A stretch of DNA of 64,000 bases from Saccharina japonica (lineage: Eukaryota > Sar > Phaeophyceae > Laminariales > Laminariaceae): positions 186,001-250,000 of the forward strand of contig MEHQ01000463.1 of assembly GCA_008828725.1 (NCBI GenBank), in the 5' to 3' direction. The notes below the pieces were generated by a model. It made no database searches. It saw only the letters and a program-made list of their open reading frames with translations, and had not been told where the DNA came from. Below, in pieces: positions 43,495 through 55,351 of this stretch. The position numbers and the translations under genes are program-made. Each line of letters starts with the position of its first letter. Position 1 is the stretch's first letter.

Positions 43495-46400
43495 ATGGGA
43501 GAGTCAACCAAAGCAGCTGATGCGGTGGACAAGCTCGTCAGAGCGGTCGGAGGCAAGTTTACGGGACTCAAGTACGACGTATGGAAACGCACGGCCCAGT
43601 CCGTCATAAGCATGCGTCATTCTGGGATTTCTGATATTCTAGAAGGGCGTCCTTGCCCTGAGCCCATACATATTCGTCCTCGCCCATCTTCGATGGCGAG
43701 CAGACCTACACGTGCTGTGACACGCAGCCAGGTCGTTGACGGAACGGCTTCTCAGCCTGCCACGGGGGGACCAGCTCCTGTCGGTTCATCGTCTACTACA
43801 CAACATGGCACGGGGGAAACACCTGCTGCCGATATAGAGCCATCATCTCCACGTACTCCAACTGCACAAGAAGCCGACATCCAGCCGGTAACAGCAACAG
43901 CAGAATCATCTCCGTTTCCAGTCTCGGCATCAGTTTTATGGTCTACGGATGACAACATTTCCAACATCGATGACATCCAAACCTGGCACCGTGACAACCG
44001 CCTACTCTACGACTTCTTGTTCCTGAGCACTTCGGGAGCAGCGGCGAGTTTTCTTCTCAAATTCAAGCCGAAGCAAGGTGAACTAGCGAACGGAAAGGCT
44101 GCTTGGGATGGTTTGGTCAGTAAATACCAGAATTCCACTCGTCAACGTAGGCGCATACTTAAATCTCAACTCACGAAAATGGTTATGTCAGAAGGGCAAG
44201 ACCCTGATACATTTATCAACGAATTAAACCATTTGAGAGACGAGCTGGTGCACATGGGAGAGGTGTTCAATGACGACAGTATACTGGATATAGTATTAGA
44301 AGGACTAACGGACGAGTATGTACAAATCAAGTACAGCGCGGAAGCCGACAATGACTTCTCTCTTGATCAAGCAGTAGTTACCATGCGTAACATGTATGCT
44401 AATCGAGTCATGCGCAACGGGCCTTCGCGTAAAACGAAGGGGCGAGAGTCTGCCATGATCACTACAACAACTTCATCAGCAGTAGTGACCTGCTCACACT
44501 GCAAAAAGACAGGACATCGTTTTCAAAATTGTTATGCACGCAAGAAATCGATGGGAAAATCATCTTCCACTGCACGCAAGAACTCTTGGTGTAGCCTGCA
44601 TCGCACCGATCGACACGACAATAGCGAGTGCCTTGTGCAAAAGCGGGAGCGGGGAAACGGTAATAACCGCAACCCTCGCCCCGGTCAACACAATGGCCAG
44701 CGCAATATTAACGTCGACGCTCACGCCAACACAGCCATCACGCCAAGTACAACAACGCAAGTGGAAACATACAGCCCTGCTACATGTGCTCCATCTGCAA
44801 CTACTGCTTCAGCAACTACAGCTATGTCTACGTCCATCACGACTCCTTCCTCTACACCTCCTGAAGGCATCGGCTACTCTTTCATCGCAGCACCTTCAAT
44901 CTACAGCCCTGCTACGCCCATCAACTTCAGTATGACCGCGGACAGCGGTGCTTCCAGCCACTTCATCGACAACCAGCTTCTCCAAGGTATCGAACAAAAA
45001 ATGCTTGACTACGTACACCTAGACCCACCGGTGACAATCAACGTCGCCGGTAATCATCGCCTTTCTGGTATTGGTAAAGGGGTCCTGGTCGTAATAGTAC
45101 TGGATCAACTAGGCTCCAAGCACTCCGTTCGGCTTCCTGTCACAATCGTACCCGGACTGGGGCGTCACCTATTTTCGGGGGGAACAGCAGCAGCCAAGGG
45201 GGTCAACATGGTTATTGCGAAGCATTCGTATCTGGATCTGGGCGACTTTCAGGTTCCACTCCGCAAAGACGACTACTGTTCTACTCTGGATCATCTCGAT
45301 CTCACGACAGCAGCAGAAAGCCAGGCAGCAGAGACAGCTTTTCCGACAGTTTCAGGCGACACTCTACAGGCCGAGACCGTTCTGGTTGCTCAAGCATCTA
45401 CTACAGCGTTTTCAGCTACGGTCGGGGCTAACATCTGGCATAAGAGGCTGGGACATCCCAACGGGCAAGTGATGACTAAGGTGAAAAATATCGCAGAGAG
45501 TGGGGTTAATTTTTCAGACTCTTTCTCGGCGTGCAACACGTGCAAAATCAACAAAAGCACTCAACAAAATCACCCCAAGACATCGCGGCCTGATCCTTCC
45601 AGTGAACGTCTCAAGCTCGTAAGCACGGACCTACTAGGGCCAGTCACACCCAAAGCTATTGGGGGTTACAACTACATGGCAAAGTACACGGACCATCACA
45701 CCAGGCTGAAGGCCGTATACTTCATCGACAAGAAAAGCGACACGTTACACACTCTTTGCAAGTACATTCAAGATCTGGCGATTCCTCTCGGACTTCGGGT
45801 GCAGCATCTGCGCTCCGATAATGGGGGCGAGTATATTTCCAGCAGCTTTCGCGAATACTGCAAGACTACCGGCATACAGCAGCAGTTCACCGCTCCATAC
45901 ACGCCGCAGCAAAACGGCATTTCGGAAAGGGACGGGCGTACCATTATGGATATGACCCGATGCCTGCTGAACGAAGCCAACCTTCCAAAACATCTGTGGG
46001 GGGAGATAGCTGCAACCGCCGTCTTCCTGATCAACCGCCTACCTCACAAAGCAATCGAAAACGATACGCCGTACTACCGCATGTTCGGCAAGCAAGCCAA
46101 TCTATCATACCTGAGGATCATCGGTACGAGAGCTTTCGTGCACGTTGAAGGCTACACGAGAAAGCTTCAAGCTAGGGCCTGGGAAGGAGTTCTCATCGGC
46201 TACGACAGCGACAAGCCTACGTTTCGTGTGTACGATCGCAATACGGGCAGAGTTACAAGCTCGCGCAACGTCTCCTTCATCGAAGAGCCATCTGCCGTTT
46301 TACCAACGACAGAAGCCTCGGGGGGAATGGAAACAGAGGTCTCCCACTTCGATTTGGACACAGACACCGATTTCGTGGATGACTACGACAACATCGACAA

Positions 46401-48177
46401 CGGCATAACATCACTGGAGGACAACGACTACGACACCGAACACAGCAAGCCGTTTCATATGCAGCTACGGTCATCTACTTCACAAGCAAGGGCTCATCAG
46501 CTAGCACTACACTGCCAAGAATCTTCATCACAGCAGTTCGAAAACATCACGCAGTACATCGGCACTGTGGGACTGGACAACGTACAACCACCTGCATCGA
46601 TTTCTGTACCCAACACCTACGCGCAAGCAATGGCCTCACCTCAAGCTGAACAGTGGGAAGCAGCCATGCGCAAGGAGCTTCAAAGCCTGGACGAGCACGA
46701 GGTCGCCGATTTTATTCCGTCCACATCTGTCCCTCCTGGCTGCTCCATCATCGGTACGCGCTGGGTATTTCGAGTGAAAACGGATGGGCGATTCAAAGCA
46801 AGACTTGTGGTACAAGGCTGGGCGCAGCAGCATGGCCTGGACTGCTTCACGACTTTTGCACCTGTCTGTCGCATCGAGAGCCAGCGTCTCCTACTAGCTA
46901 TCGCCGCATCAAGGGATTGGCCAGTACTTGCCATGGATGTACAGACTGCATTTCTTAACGGCACACTCGAAGAAGAAGTCTACACGAAGCAAGCACCAGG
47001 GTTTGAAAGGATGGACGAGAACAGCCAGCAACCCATGGTGATGAAACTACGCAAGAGCTTGTACGGACTTCGACAGTCTCCTAACGTCTGGAACAGCACC
47101 ATCGACAAGGACTTGCGAGGTATGGGTTTTACACCTACAGTATCAGACCCCTGTGTTTACACCAAAGGGAGCGACAAAAGCTACATCATGCTGACACTGT
47201 TTGTTGACGACCTACTGATAACTGGACCATCAGATGTAAGCGTGGCCGAAGTTCGAAGCATGCTTATGGCAAAATTTGCTATGACTGATCTCGGGGACGT
47301 ATCACAGATTTTGGGAATTGAAGTCAAGCGCAACAAAGAGGCCGGCACCATCGAGTTAAACCAGGGCAAGTACACACTCTCGGTACTCGCACGTTTCAAC
47401 ATGAGCGATTGCAATCTAGTGCATACGCCGGGAACTGGAAAGGAACTCAAGTCAAATCCCGACGGAAGTACTCCTCTCGACGAGAAAACGACGAAGCTGT
47501 ACCAAGCAATGGTCGGCAGCCTGATATTTCTCACCCAGTGTACGAGATTTGATATTGCGTTCAGTACAATGCAAGCTGCTCGACACATGGCGAAACCTAC
47601 AACAGTACACATGACTGGAGTCAAGAGGATCATGCGCTATCTTCGCGGTACATCAAACCTACCTATCATCTACAAGAGAGAGGGCAACTTCGACCTGGTT
47701 GGATATTGCGATGCGTCATATGGTTTGGGTGACCCTGAAAAAATGAGATCGGTAACCGGCACCATGTTTTTCATAGCTGGCGGTCTGGTACATTTTTCGA
47801 GTCAGCTACAGAAAATCACGTCACAAAGTACCACTGAATCAGAGATAATAGCTTTGAACACGTGCGCCAAGCAAGGCATTTACCTTTCGGGCATCCTTGG
47901 CGAGCTGGGCTGGAAGCACTGCAGGACCTTCAAGATTTCCTCGGACAACAGGGGCGCTCTCCACCTCGCAGCAAATGGAAACTACTCGAACCGGAGCAAG
48001 CATATCGCCATCCGTTTTGCAGCACTTCGTGAGTGGATCCGGGAAACTAGAATCCTTATTGATTTTGTTTCGTCGAAGAACCAGCTGAGCGACATCTTGA
48101 CGAAATTCTGCGACAAGCAGACCTTCAACAGCCTCTGCACCAAAGTTCGCGACCAAGGCTCGGAGTCACCCAGCTAG
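43495..48177 (+). CDS. Copia gag-pol polyprotein
   Basis: One uninterrupted 1560-codon ORF in a single frame. Gag (UBN2-like) lies at about residues 165-305. The zinc knuckle CSHCKKTGHRFQNC is at 333-346. The aspartic protease has DSGASSHF with catalytic D483. The integrase zinc domain has H649, H654, C680 and C683, followed by the core with D712 (STDLLGP), D775 (RSDNGGEY) and E811 (ISERDGRT), giving the D-x35-E spacing. Reverse transcriptase runs from about 1053 to 1300 with FVDDLL (catalytic aspartates 1238-1239). RNase H has CDAS (D1406), TESE and SSDNRGA. Integrase before reverse transcriptase is diagnostic for copia. The N-terminal 160 residues are Ser/Thr/Pro-rich. The ATG at 43495 follows a CAT-rich leader; no catalytic residue is missing, so it is probably functional. 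Confidence 0.97.
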   Translation: MGESTKAADAVDKLVRAVGGKFTGLKYDVWKRTAQSVISMRHSGISDILEGRPCPEPIHIRPRPSSMASRPTRAVTRSQVVDGTASQPATGGPAPVGSSSTTQHGTGETPAADIEPSSPRTPTAQEADIQPVTATAESSPFPVSASVLWSTDDNISNIDDIQTWHRDNRLLYDFLFLSTSGAAASFLLKFKPKQGELANGKAAWDGLVSKYQNSTRQRRRILKSQLTKMVMSEGQDPDTFINELNHLRDELVHMGEVFNDDSILDIVLEGLTDEYVQIKYSAEADNDFSLDQAVVTMRNMYANRVMRNGPSRKTKGRESAMITTTTSSAVVTCSHCKKTGHRFQNCYARKKSMGKSSSTARKNSWCSLHRTDRHDNSECLVQKRERGNGNNRNPRPGQHNGQRNINVDAHANTAITPSTTTQVETYSPATCAPSATTASATTAMSTSITTPSSTPPEGIGYSFIAAPSIYSPATPINFSMTADSGASSHFIDNQLLQGIEQKMLDYVHLDPPVTINVAGNHRLSGIGKGVLVVIVLDQLGSKHSVRLPVTIVPGLGRHLFSGGTAAAKGVNMVIAKHSYLDLGDFQVPLRKDDYCSTLDHLDLTTAAESQAAETAFPTVSGDTLQAETVLVAQASTTAFSATVGANIWHKRLGHPNGQVMTKVKNIAESGVNFSDSFSACNTCKINKSTQQNHPKTSRPDPSSERLKLVSTDLLGPVTPKAIGGYNYMAKYTDHHTRLKAVYFIDKKSDTLHTLCKYIQDLAIPLGLRVQHLRSDNGGEYISSSFREYCKTTGIQQQFTAPYTPQQNGISERDGRTIMDMTRCLLNEANLPKHLWGEIAATAVFLINRLPHKAIENDTPYYRMFGKQANLSYLRIIGTRAFVHVEGYTRKLQARAWEGVLIGYDSDKPTFRVYDRNTGRVTSSRNVSFIEEPSAVLPTTEASGGMETEVSHFDLDTDTDFVDDYDNIDNGITSLEDNDYDTEHSKPFHMQLRSSTSQARAHQLALHCQESSSQQFENITQYIGTVGLDNVQPPASISVPNTYAQAMASPQAEQWEAAMRKELQSLDEHEVADFIPSTSVPPGCSIIGTRWVFRVKTDGRFKARLVVQGWAQQHGLDCFTTFAPVCRIESQRLLLAIAASRDWPVLAMDVQTAFLNGTLEEEVYTKQAPGFERMDENSQQPMVMKLRKSLYGLRQSPNVWNSTIDKDLRGMGFTPTVSDPCVYTKGSDKSYIMLTLFVDDLLITGPSDVSVAEVRSMLMAKFAMTDLGDVSQILGIEVKRNKEAGTIELNQGKYTLSVLARFNMSDCNLVHTPGTGKELKSNPDGSTPLDEKTTKLYQAMVGSLIFLTQCTRFDIAFSTMQAARHMAKPTTVHMTGVKRIMRYLRGTSNLPIIYKREGNFDLVGYCDASYGLGDPEKMRSVTGTMFFIAGGLVHFSSQLQKITSQSTTESEIIALNTCAKQGIYLSGILGELGWKHCRTFKISSDNRGALHLAANGNYSNRSKHIAIRFAALREWIRETRILIDFVSSKNQLSDILTKFCDKQTFNSLCTKVRDQGSESPS

Positions 48178-48638
48178 GCTCTCACCCCTCGAAGTCTCAG
48201 CTGGACCTCCGGCTCGCAACATCGTTTCCAAGAACGATTACTACATGGACAACTTGCAAGCTCTCCAAATTGAGGGAAAATCTTGGGCTAAAAAGGAGTT
48301 CCATCAAGGTTTGCGGCGTTGTACGTATGGGGGAGGAGGGAGGAATACACTTCTATTCCGCCGCATCCGACACAGATTCGCCGCATTTCGCAAATACACT
48401 TCTAGGAATTAGGGCGCCGGAACCTGATCAAACAACAAACAAAAAGTTCCAGAACCAGACTTCCGGACCAGAACAAGGAATGGTACGAGAATAGTGACAC
48501 TCCATCACGCGGTGAGAGACCAGGACAGGCCAACACCGCACCCACCATCATCATTCCACTACCATCTATCCATCTACATCTTCAGCTCCACTTCATCAAC
48601 TTATTTCTACACGCTACAGCAGCAACATCGGAATCATC
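48178..48638 (+). other. Spacer between pol and the third ORF
   Basis: No frame is open throughout. It ends with a CAA/CAT-rich leader (cagcagcaacatcggaatcatc) before the ORF3 ATG, similar to the leader before gag-pol (catcagcagcatcatc). A splice acceptor for a subgenomic RNA may lie here; none can be fixed by eye. Confidence 0.5.
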
Positions 48639-49304
48639 ATGAACAGCAACAACAGCAACGCCATCAACAACAGCAACAGCAACGACATCAACAACAACAG
48701 CAACAGCAACGACATCAACAACAACAGCAACAACAACAGCAGGAGGAGCAGGAGACACAACAGGAGGAGCATTTCGAACTACAACTTCTACCCGAACGGA
48801 CACACCCCTATCAACAACAGGGGGCAGGCCGAAGAAGCGAGACGTCTGCGAGACGTGTCGCCGTCGGGGGACAACGACCGCAGCTATGTAGGGTTTCCGC
48901 GACTCGCAGCACGCCCTGGTTTCGACAACCTTGGGGTGTTTTGGGGCCCCTACCTGCACGTTTTCCGGAATACGATAGTACCAGGCCAGACGAGAACGGA
49001 GAGGAAACGCATGGCCTGCATCATGAGGAAGCATGGGCTCATGGACAAGCAGGAGTACAGGTCTATCAAGAGCTTCCTGGAATCTCTGAAGCATCTCCCT
49101 CAGCGCGACGACCTCCTGTTCTACATGGATAGTCGTGTTTTTAGCTTCTTAGTCAAAGGTTGGATTTTAGATTCAACGTCTGAAACGTTTGACTTTCTTG
49201 GAGTCCAACGTATTTTTAACGAAATAACTGACAAGCTTGGAGGCCTCTCATACATGACTGCTCCTCATAGAGTGAGCAAATATGGGAGGGATTTGCTTGG
49301 TTAA
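48639..49304 (+). CDS. Extra 3' ORF of the copia element (unknown function)
   Basis: The 221-codon ORF lies between pol and the 3' LTR, where most copia elements have nothing. Residues 1-34 are almost only Asn and Ser with a few Asp, Ile and Ala, from a CAA/CAG-type repeat in the DNA. A basic patch (RRSRRHNRR, about 35-43) follows, then about 150 residues of normal composition, including RKRMACIMRKHGLMDKQEY, LPQRDDLLFYMDSRVF and FDFLGVQRIFNEITDKLGG. I see no signal peptide or convincing membrane segment, so a classical envelope is not supported; nucleic-acid binding through the basic patch is possible. I do not recognise the domain. An overlapping frame (48494-49132, poly-Gln) is judged less likely. 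Confidence 0.65.
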   Translation: MNSNNSNAINNSNSNDINNNSNSNDINNNSNNNSRRSRRHNRRSISNYNFYPNGHTPINNRGQAEEARRLRDVSPSGDNDRSYVGFPRLAARPGFDNLGVFWGPYLHVFRNTIVPGQTRTERKRMACIMRKHGLMDKQEYRSIKSFLESLKHLPQRDDLLFYMDSRVFSFLVKGWILDSTSETFDFLGVQRIFNEITDKLGGLSYMTAPHRVSKYGRDLLG

Positions 49305-49781
49305 TGTTAAGTTTCGTTTAGTACTGGGGGGTTTTCGGTTAGTACTGGGGGGTTTCGGGTCTGTACTCAGAAGTCTCTTCAATTAACCATTGTTGATTGC
49401 TGGACGATTGCGCGTTATTAAGTACACAGGTGGCTAAAATACACCCACTTTTAATTTGTTTCTACAAGTACACGTACTATCTATGTTCGTAGCTCTTTTA
49501 CTATAGCATTTCAGTTATGGGGGCGCGTTCTACGTAAGTCATCTACGATATATGTCTACGGTTTTCTTTTGTAAGTTATGACTCGATGGTCATGAGTAAG
49601 CCACGAGTAGCTTTTGTGTCAACCATATTGCCGCTGCCATCGCGCAGGACTGAATATGTAGTGAACTTTGTCTTTTCTGCTTTTCACATTACCACCGTTC
49701 GTACACGGGCTCGAATGTGTTATTTTCGTTTGTACTTACAGTAGCATTTTTTCTGCTATTGACTTTGGCAACATGGGGGCG
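49305..49781 (+). other. Copia 3' non-coding region with purine tract
   Basis: It contains a short direct repeat (ttagtactggggggttt, twice between 49317 and 49353). The polypurine tract atgggggcg lies right before the 3' LTR (49773-49781). A similar tatgggggcg occurs at about 49517 and could be a second plus-strand priming site. Confidence 0.65.
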
Positions 49782-50331
49782 TATTGAAATATGGACGTTG
49801 GGATCCATACCTATGTTGACGTGCAGTCAATTCATACAAGTACACTGAGCATCGTAGTTAGTTCTAGATGCGGATAAATATCATATGCGGAGAAATGGGA
49901 GTTTGTTCTTTCCACGCATTGTAATCAACTTACTTGCATAAGTTGATCATAGTACAGGGTCTTTCTACGCATTATAATCAACTTACTCGTACAAGTTGAT
50001 CGTAGTACAGGGTAACCAGTTTACCATAAGAGAGTTACAGAGAACGTTACAATGACGTATCATGGAACGTTGTAAGGGACATGATTGGCTGACGTAAGAT
50101 ACATCTGCCCGTAGCTTGGGCATTGTTCCGTGATCCGTGATCCGTGATGAGGTGGAGGCAACCCCCTACCTCGATCACTCTTCTTCTCTTCTTCTTTTCC
50201 TCCTTTGGCCAAATAAGCGCCTTTTCAAACCATTTCTTTTCTTCTTCACAAGTGCTCTTCACAGACACTTAGGTGCCACCTCTGCCATCTCTCTCCAGAG
50301 AGACAGAGCCTCGACACGCATCATTCTTTCA
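49782..50331 (+). repeat. 3' LTR
   Basis: 550 bases, no difference from the 5' LTR found on reading. It ends ...CTTTCA and is followed by the TAATT duplication. Confidence 0.95.
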
Positions 50332-50336
50332 TAATT
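50332..50336. repeat. Target-site duplication of the copia element, right
   Basis: TAATT, identical to 42745-42749. Confidence 0.9.
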
Positions 50337-53300
50337 AGGCGCCGACAAGTGTGCCTGGTTGTCACTACCCCTCAGAAACGGGCACGAGATGTGAAGTTGG
50401 CCAATCTATCCCGTGATGGCTCGTGGGATGTGGTGCGTTGACTCGATTCCATGCTGTACCCGTTTTCGACTCCAATCGGAGCAGGTGTACCCGTTTTTGG
50501 GGATTGCCCTTTTGGAAAACAAACGACACCATCGTTTTTTCAGTATTCGAGAACGAGTTTGTCGTTGAAAAAGTAAAAAAGCTTAAATCGCTGAAAATAT
50601 GGCCTTGAAGTGTTTCTGGTAAAATAAAAAAATGTTTTGTTTTTTGTTTCGGAAACTCACGCAGAGGAACGAGCAGCCGCACGGAAGGCGCCTCATATTT
50701 AGCCGTGCCACCACCTGGGAGCCTGCAAGACGGTAACGCACCGGTCATGGCCGACCGCAGAAACAGGTGTGGGTTTGTGAGCTTTGATGGGTCATGTCAA
50801 CAGAGACAACTTACCGGCGTAGCCGACACAAGAAACTCGCTGACCAGGGCTGAGGGAAAACACTAACACGTGTATCGCTTTGGCCGTTGTCCCACGATTT
50901 TTTGATGATATATTCACAACCTGAGGCACGGGCGCCTGCCTCCTAGCCTAGCCGACCCCAGTTGGGCCAACATGCGCACGATCCTCGGGAGAGCGGCTGC
51001 TGTAGGGCACGATTGCACAGTACAACACACACACACATTAAATAGCCCATTCGGTCTGTGACAAGAAACTCCTCTTTCCACTTTTCAGTAAAAGCCGATT
51101 TTTAGCGACAACCAAAACATAGTACGGGTCGTTCAGAACGAGCCTGAGGGAGAGACGCGGATAAAGACACGGGACGGCTAAGTCGACGGGCAGAGAGAGA
51201 AGGGTGGGGGTCCAGACGTGGTAGGGGTATCTGGACGCTGACGATGCTGCGGATATTGTGCAGCGATGACTGTTGATAGGAGGATCGGGGGGGATGATGA
51301 CGGTGATCGTGAACAGCGTGCACTGGGTTCTGGCGTACGGTCTGGGAGGTCAAAACGGAACCCATGCGCTCGCAAACTATATCTGTCGTTCACCGTTACT
51401 GCAGACGGCCAAGTGTACAAATAAACCGTCGAGTTGTGTAGTACATGGACGGGGCTATCAGCGCAGGGTGATAAGTCACACAGGGTCGAGATAACGCGGC
51501 GACTCTATGTCCGTGCTCCGGACGGGGTACACTAGTAACCTATGAACGCTCGCGTGTGCGCTTGCGCCTGAAGGTACGGATGTTGAATAACGAGGTAACC
51601 AAGGCACTACTTCACGGGTGCGTCGCGCGGAGGCCAGCCAAGGCTGCATACGACAGCTTATGAAACAATTACCACACGATTATCTTCCGATACCTCGACA
51701 GGTCAAAATGGAAGCGCACATACTGCACCCTCTTCTACGTGAACGCGCTTGTCAAGTCAGACCCCAAGAGCATTGAGTCGAGGGTACACAGCACATCTAT
51801 ATTTTTCGCGGTCTTTGTGGAACGAGTAAGAGGGGAGGGCCTGCCGAGGAGGGTGGTGTATGGGGAGACGGTCAGGGCGAAGGGCCACCGCGGGAGACAG
51901 AGCGTGGGACCGGAGCACGCACCTCGACGAAGACCTGATAGGGTTTCGGCATTAAGTTGTAAGGCCGACAGGAGGCAGAGCATAAGACCGGCAAATGGTT
52001 CACCAATGGGTCGAAGACGAGGCGGATGATGCGGTAACTGCATGAGGCGGAGAGAAGAAGACAGTGGCATGGAGCTATACGTGACGGTTGCAACCCCGAC
52101 ACGAACCTTTGTCGCCAGTATTCGCGCGCGGGGGGGGGGGGGGGGGGGGGGGGGGGTGGGTGTTGGGCATCACACCTAAGCGACCGGCGTCTGGGTATGA
52201 CCATCGTCGTGATGCATGCCTTCCTGTCTGTGATTGACGTTATTGGGGGTTCATTCCCGTGGGAGTTCGAGAAATCTCCTCTGGGTCCTGGGAGAGCCTA
52301 CGGGAACCCGTAAAATGTCCCACGAACGGTATCGCACGGTACATCGGGTTTAATCCCAATAGTTCTCGCGGGGTCTTACCGGAATATCATGGGATGCCAT
52401 GACATACCATGGGATCCTGGGGTAGCCCTTCAAAATGTCTACCGGGATCTCACGGGTGTCCCCGTGGGGCGTCCCGTGGAATCCCTAGGGCCCCACGATA
52501 CGTGTTACGGGATGAAAATACGATCATGTGACGGGGGCTTCCTCGAGCAAAGTGAGAAAGTCCCGGGTCAGATTTAGGTACGAAACGACACAACCCCGTT
52601 TTACACAACCCAGGGCTAAGAACGTTTGCCCCGTGACACCTACTGCCAGTGTCACTCGGCGTACGTTCGTTTTGGGTGGGCTGTTTATGCCCAAACCACA
52701 GCAGAAAGCACAGCAGAAAGCCGAAGCACTCTGGAATATCAACCAAATTGTATTTGCTGTGACCGTCATTGTCGTAGCGCTTGACCGCTCGATTTATATA
52801 TGTCTTCGCTCTTTTCCACCCGCCGTTTAGCTTATCGGCGAAGCTTCCACTACTACTGATCAGCCACAACCCATGCACTGCATCTACTTGCATCGTCTCC
52901 GGCCTCGAGGCTGTCGAAGGGCTGCCTCCCCGTCGGATTGTCTGTGGGGCTAGCTGCTGCTGAACTACCGTGCAGGCAGTGCAGCAGTGAGATCAGCGTG
53001 CGGGTTAAGTGCTGTGGTGGTGGTCGTTGTGCTCCGACATACCTCCGACTGTACTATCGACGCTCATGGGACTGTGTTGGCCAACTTTCCGAAAACAGGG
53101 CAAAGCCAGCGTATGCCGTCCACTACCAGAAGCGGAAACAGACCTTGACTCCCCCTTAACAATTTGGACCACTATATTTTGTTCGGTTAATGGTCTGCTG
53201 GGAACTTTCCGAACGATGTGGTCGTGCCGATGCTTGTCGATATACAACAGCTAGCTACTTAGCGTTTGTCCTAGCTGCAACAAGACACCATGAATAGCGT

Positions 53301-55351
53301 GCAACAAGAACGCCTTCTGCGCCATATCACACAGACGTTTCCTCAACGTCCATGGCCGCATGACCCCAGCATCCCGAAGAAAGTACGGCTAAAACCCACA
53401 TGTCCCTGGTTACAATAATAGTTGCGCAATTTCAGACCTAAACTTGATGTTTGTACTGATTCTCGCACGACCAATTGTAGTACGAGAGGGTTGTTCGAGT
53501 GGGTCTCCCTAGCTGAAATCTCAGGGCACCGAAGAAACCGGAAGTTGGCGCGGAACCGCTTGCGTGTGTCCGATATCGATGGCTAACGATTGCGGAGTAG
53601 ACGTCAATCGTGCGGGAACGCCTCGTTTAAACACAACACTGCGCACATAGTCCAGCTCCAGATCTTCTGACTAAGGGAGCGACAAACAAAGCAAACACAG
53701 TTTCATCGTCTCTGAAAACGATCAAGAGCAGTCCCCTGGGGTCTTGGAACGCATAATATTCAGTGTATATAATACTACCCGACACGACATACTGTAGTGC
53801 AGTCCAAAACAAAGGGACTGTTCGGCCGATCACAAGCCTGTCCTAGAGCTTTTTTTCGTGTACGTGTCACATCTGCTCAGCAATGGTGAGGCTGATTAGC
53901 TTTCCCTTACATGTTCCACGCCGGCCATCTACATCACATCTATTACACGAGTGATTAGACAAAACACCCCCTCGGACATGTTTCATATATGATCGTCTCG
54001 ACAACGGGTACGAGTAACCCCATTGGTTTGGGGGGAAAAAACGAATGTGAAATGTTTTCTTCGGAGGCGTGCTATCGTAAATGTTGTACGACGGGTAAGG
54101 CTATATTAGCCATCACCACAACACCGAACTTCCCTAACGGCAACACCTGACGCCCCCGCTGCCCCGCTACGAGACCTGCAGCCCCTGCAATCACGATCTC
54201 ACCAACAAACGGCGGCTAGATATATAGCAGGTACAATATTTGGGTAAAGGGTGGTAGTGCGTATTCTATTGAGTACACGGAGGGGAGGAGAATTGGTTGG
54301 ATGAGATTGGTGGTATTCGACGAATTGCGTCAGCTATTTCATTCTGAATGAATAATGCCCTGCACATTGTCGGAAGGCAAATCACATAAAAATATATCAC
54401 CAACAATGATATAACCGAACGAGAATATACTACCCGGTTACTCGGTCGCGATGTGTAGGAAGCGCACATTCAACTCTCCCCCGCTTACGCCCGCACAACC
54501 CAAACGACGTGAGCATTTGCATGACAATTGAACGCTGTTGACGGCGTCTTCTGATCTTGCACCATACGTCCACGTGCGCGATCATGGCATGCTTACGCAC
54601 TGCAGTTAGGGTCGGCGCCGTTGGTATAGATAGCGGGGCACATCTGTTAACTGTAGTTTAGTTTTCGGAACGGCCGAATAAAGGTATGGTTGCAAAAACT
54701 AAACACACAAGTGTTAGGCGAAGCCGCAGTCTGTAGCATCAAGGCTAAATCGTTCGAAGACGAAAGTATGATAGGGCGACACGAGAGATTCATTTCATCA
54801 TGGTGGCGGAACACCGACGAGCGACACTTTCTAGGTGCGGGTTTCGCAGAGAAACAGTCAGCGGCGAACATGTCTATACTATGACTACAGCACCGACCAA
54901 GCAGACTACACATACCCAGGGCTATCAGTACATAGATAGTACTGTAGTGGACTGTAGATATACATTGGCCAAACTACGCGATGAACATAACTATGTAGGC
55001 CGCGCGCAGCATGAAGGCCCCCGTTCTCCTGCGAGCTCGCACCATAGCTGGTTCATACACAATGCCTGCCAGGTTTACAAATATGGGCCCTCAAAACAGT
55101 AGGTACATAGACTACATCCCAAGCCACACCTAATGTATTTCCCGTCTCACGCCAACGACCGGTCTGGCGGACTTCAAGCCGAGGCAACGGTTTCGGCTTG
55201 CCGACGGGATAACTCTTGTCTCTGTCGTGAACACTTGTTTAGTAAAAGTATCGCAAACTGTAATTGAATCCAACTCCACGCCAGTAGTCTCCTACAACAT
55301 CCTTCGAGCAGACGTAATCGCCACTGAAACAAAAAACACTTCAGCCCCCAC
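50337..55351. other. 5 kb of unrecognised, mostly non-coding DNA
   Basis: No frame here has a recognisable domain. A run of about 27 G lies at 52130-52156. From 52220 to 52520 there are many cccgtggga, catgggat and cacgggt words, resembling a worn subterminal repeat array of a transposon. Further 3' exons of PMP-B should lie to the left of 55352, but none with the repeat signature was found. Confidence 0.5.
52130..52156. repeat. Poly-G run
   Basis: About 27 consecutive G; its length may be unreliable in the assembly. Confidence 0.9.

Larger units (their letters stand above)
42750..50331 (+). mobile_element. Complete Ty1/copia LTR retrotransposon
   Basis: The 7582-base element has two 550-base LTRs, a primer-binding site right after the 5' LTR, an uninterrupted polyprotein in the copia order (gag, protease, integrase, reverse transcriptase, RNase H), a further ORF, a purine-rich tract before the 3' LTR, and a perfect 5-base duplication (TAATT). 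The LTRs look identical when read side by side, which implies recent insertion. A diverged LTR of a related element begins at about 63894. The LTR starts TATTGAAAT and ends TTTCA, so the 5' end does not have the usual TG dinucleotide at its very terminus if the duplication is placed correctly. Confidence 0.96.

Noticed and set aside
48494-49132. Poly-Gln ORF of 212 codons overlapping the copia third ORF
   Set aside because: It reads the same CAA/CAG repeat in another frame, and its non-repetitive part is Pro/Arg-rich, as expected of an off-frame translation. The 48639-49304 frame continues further with normal composition.
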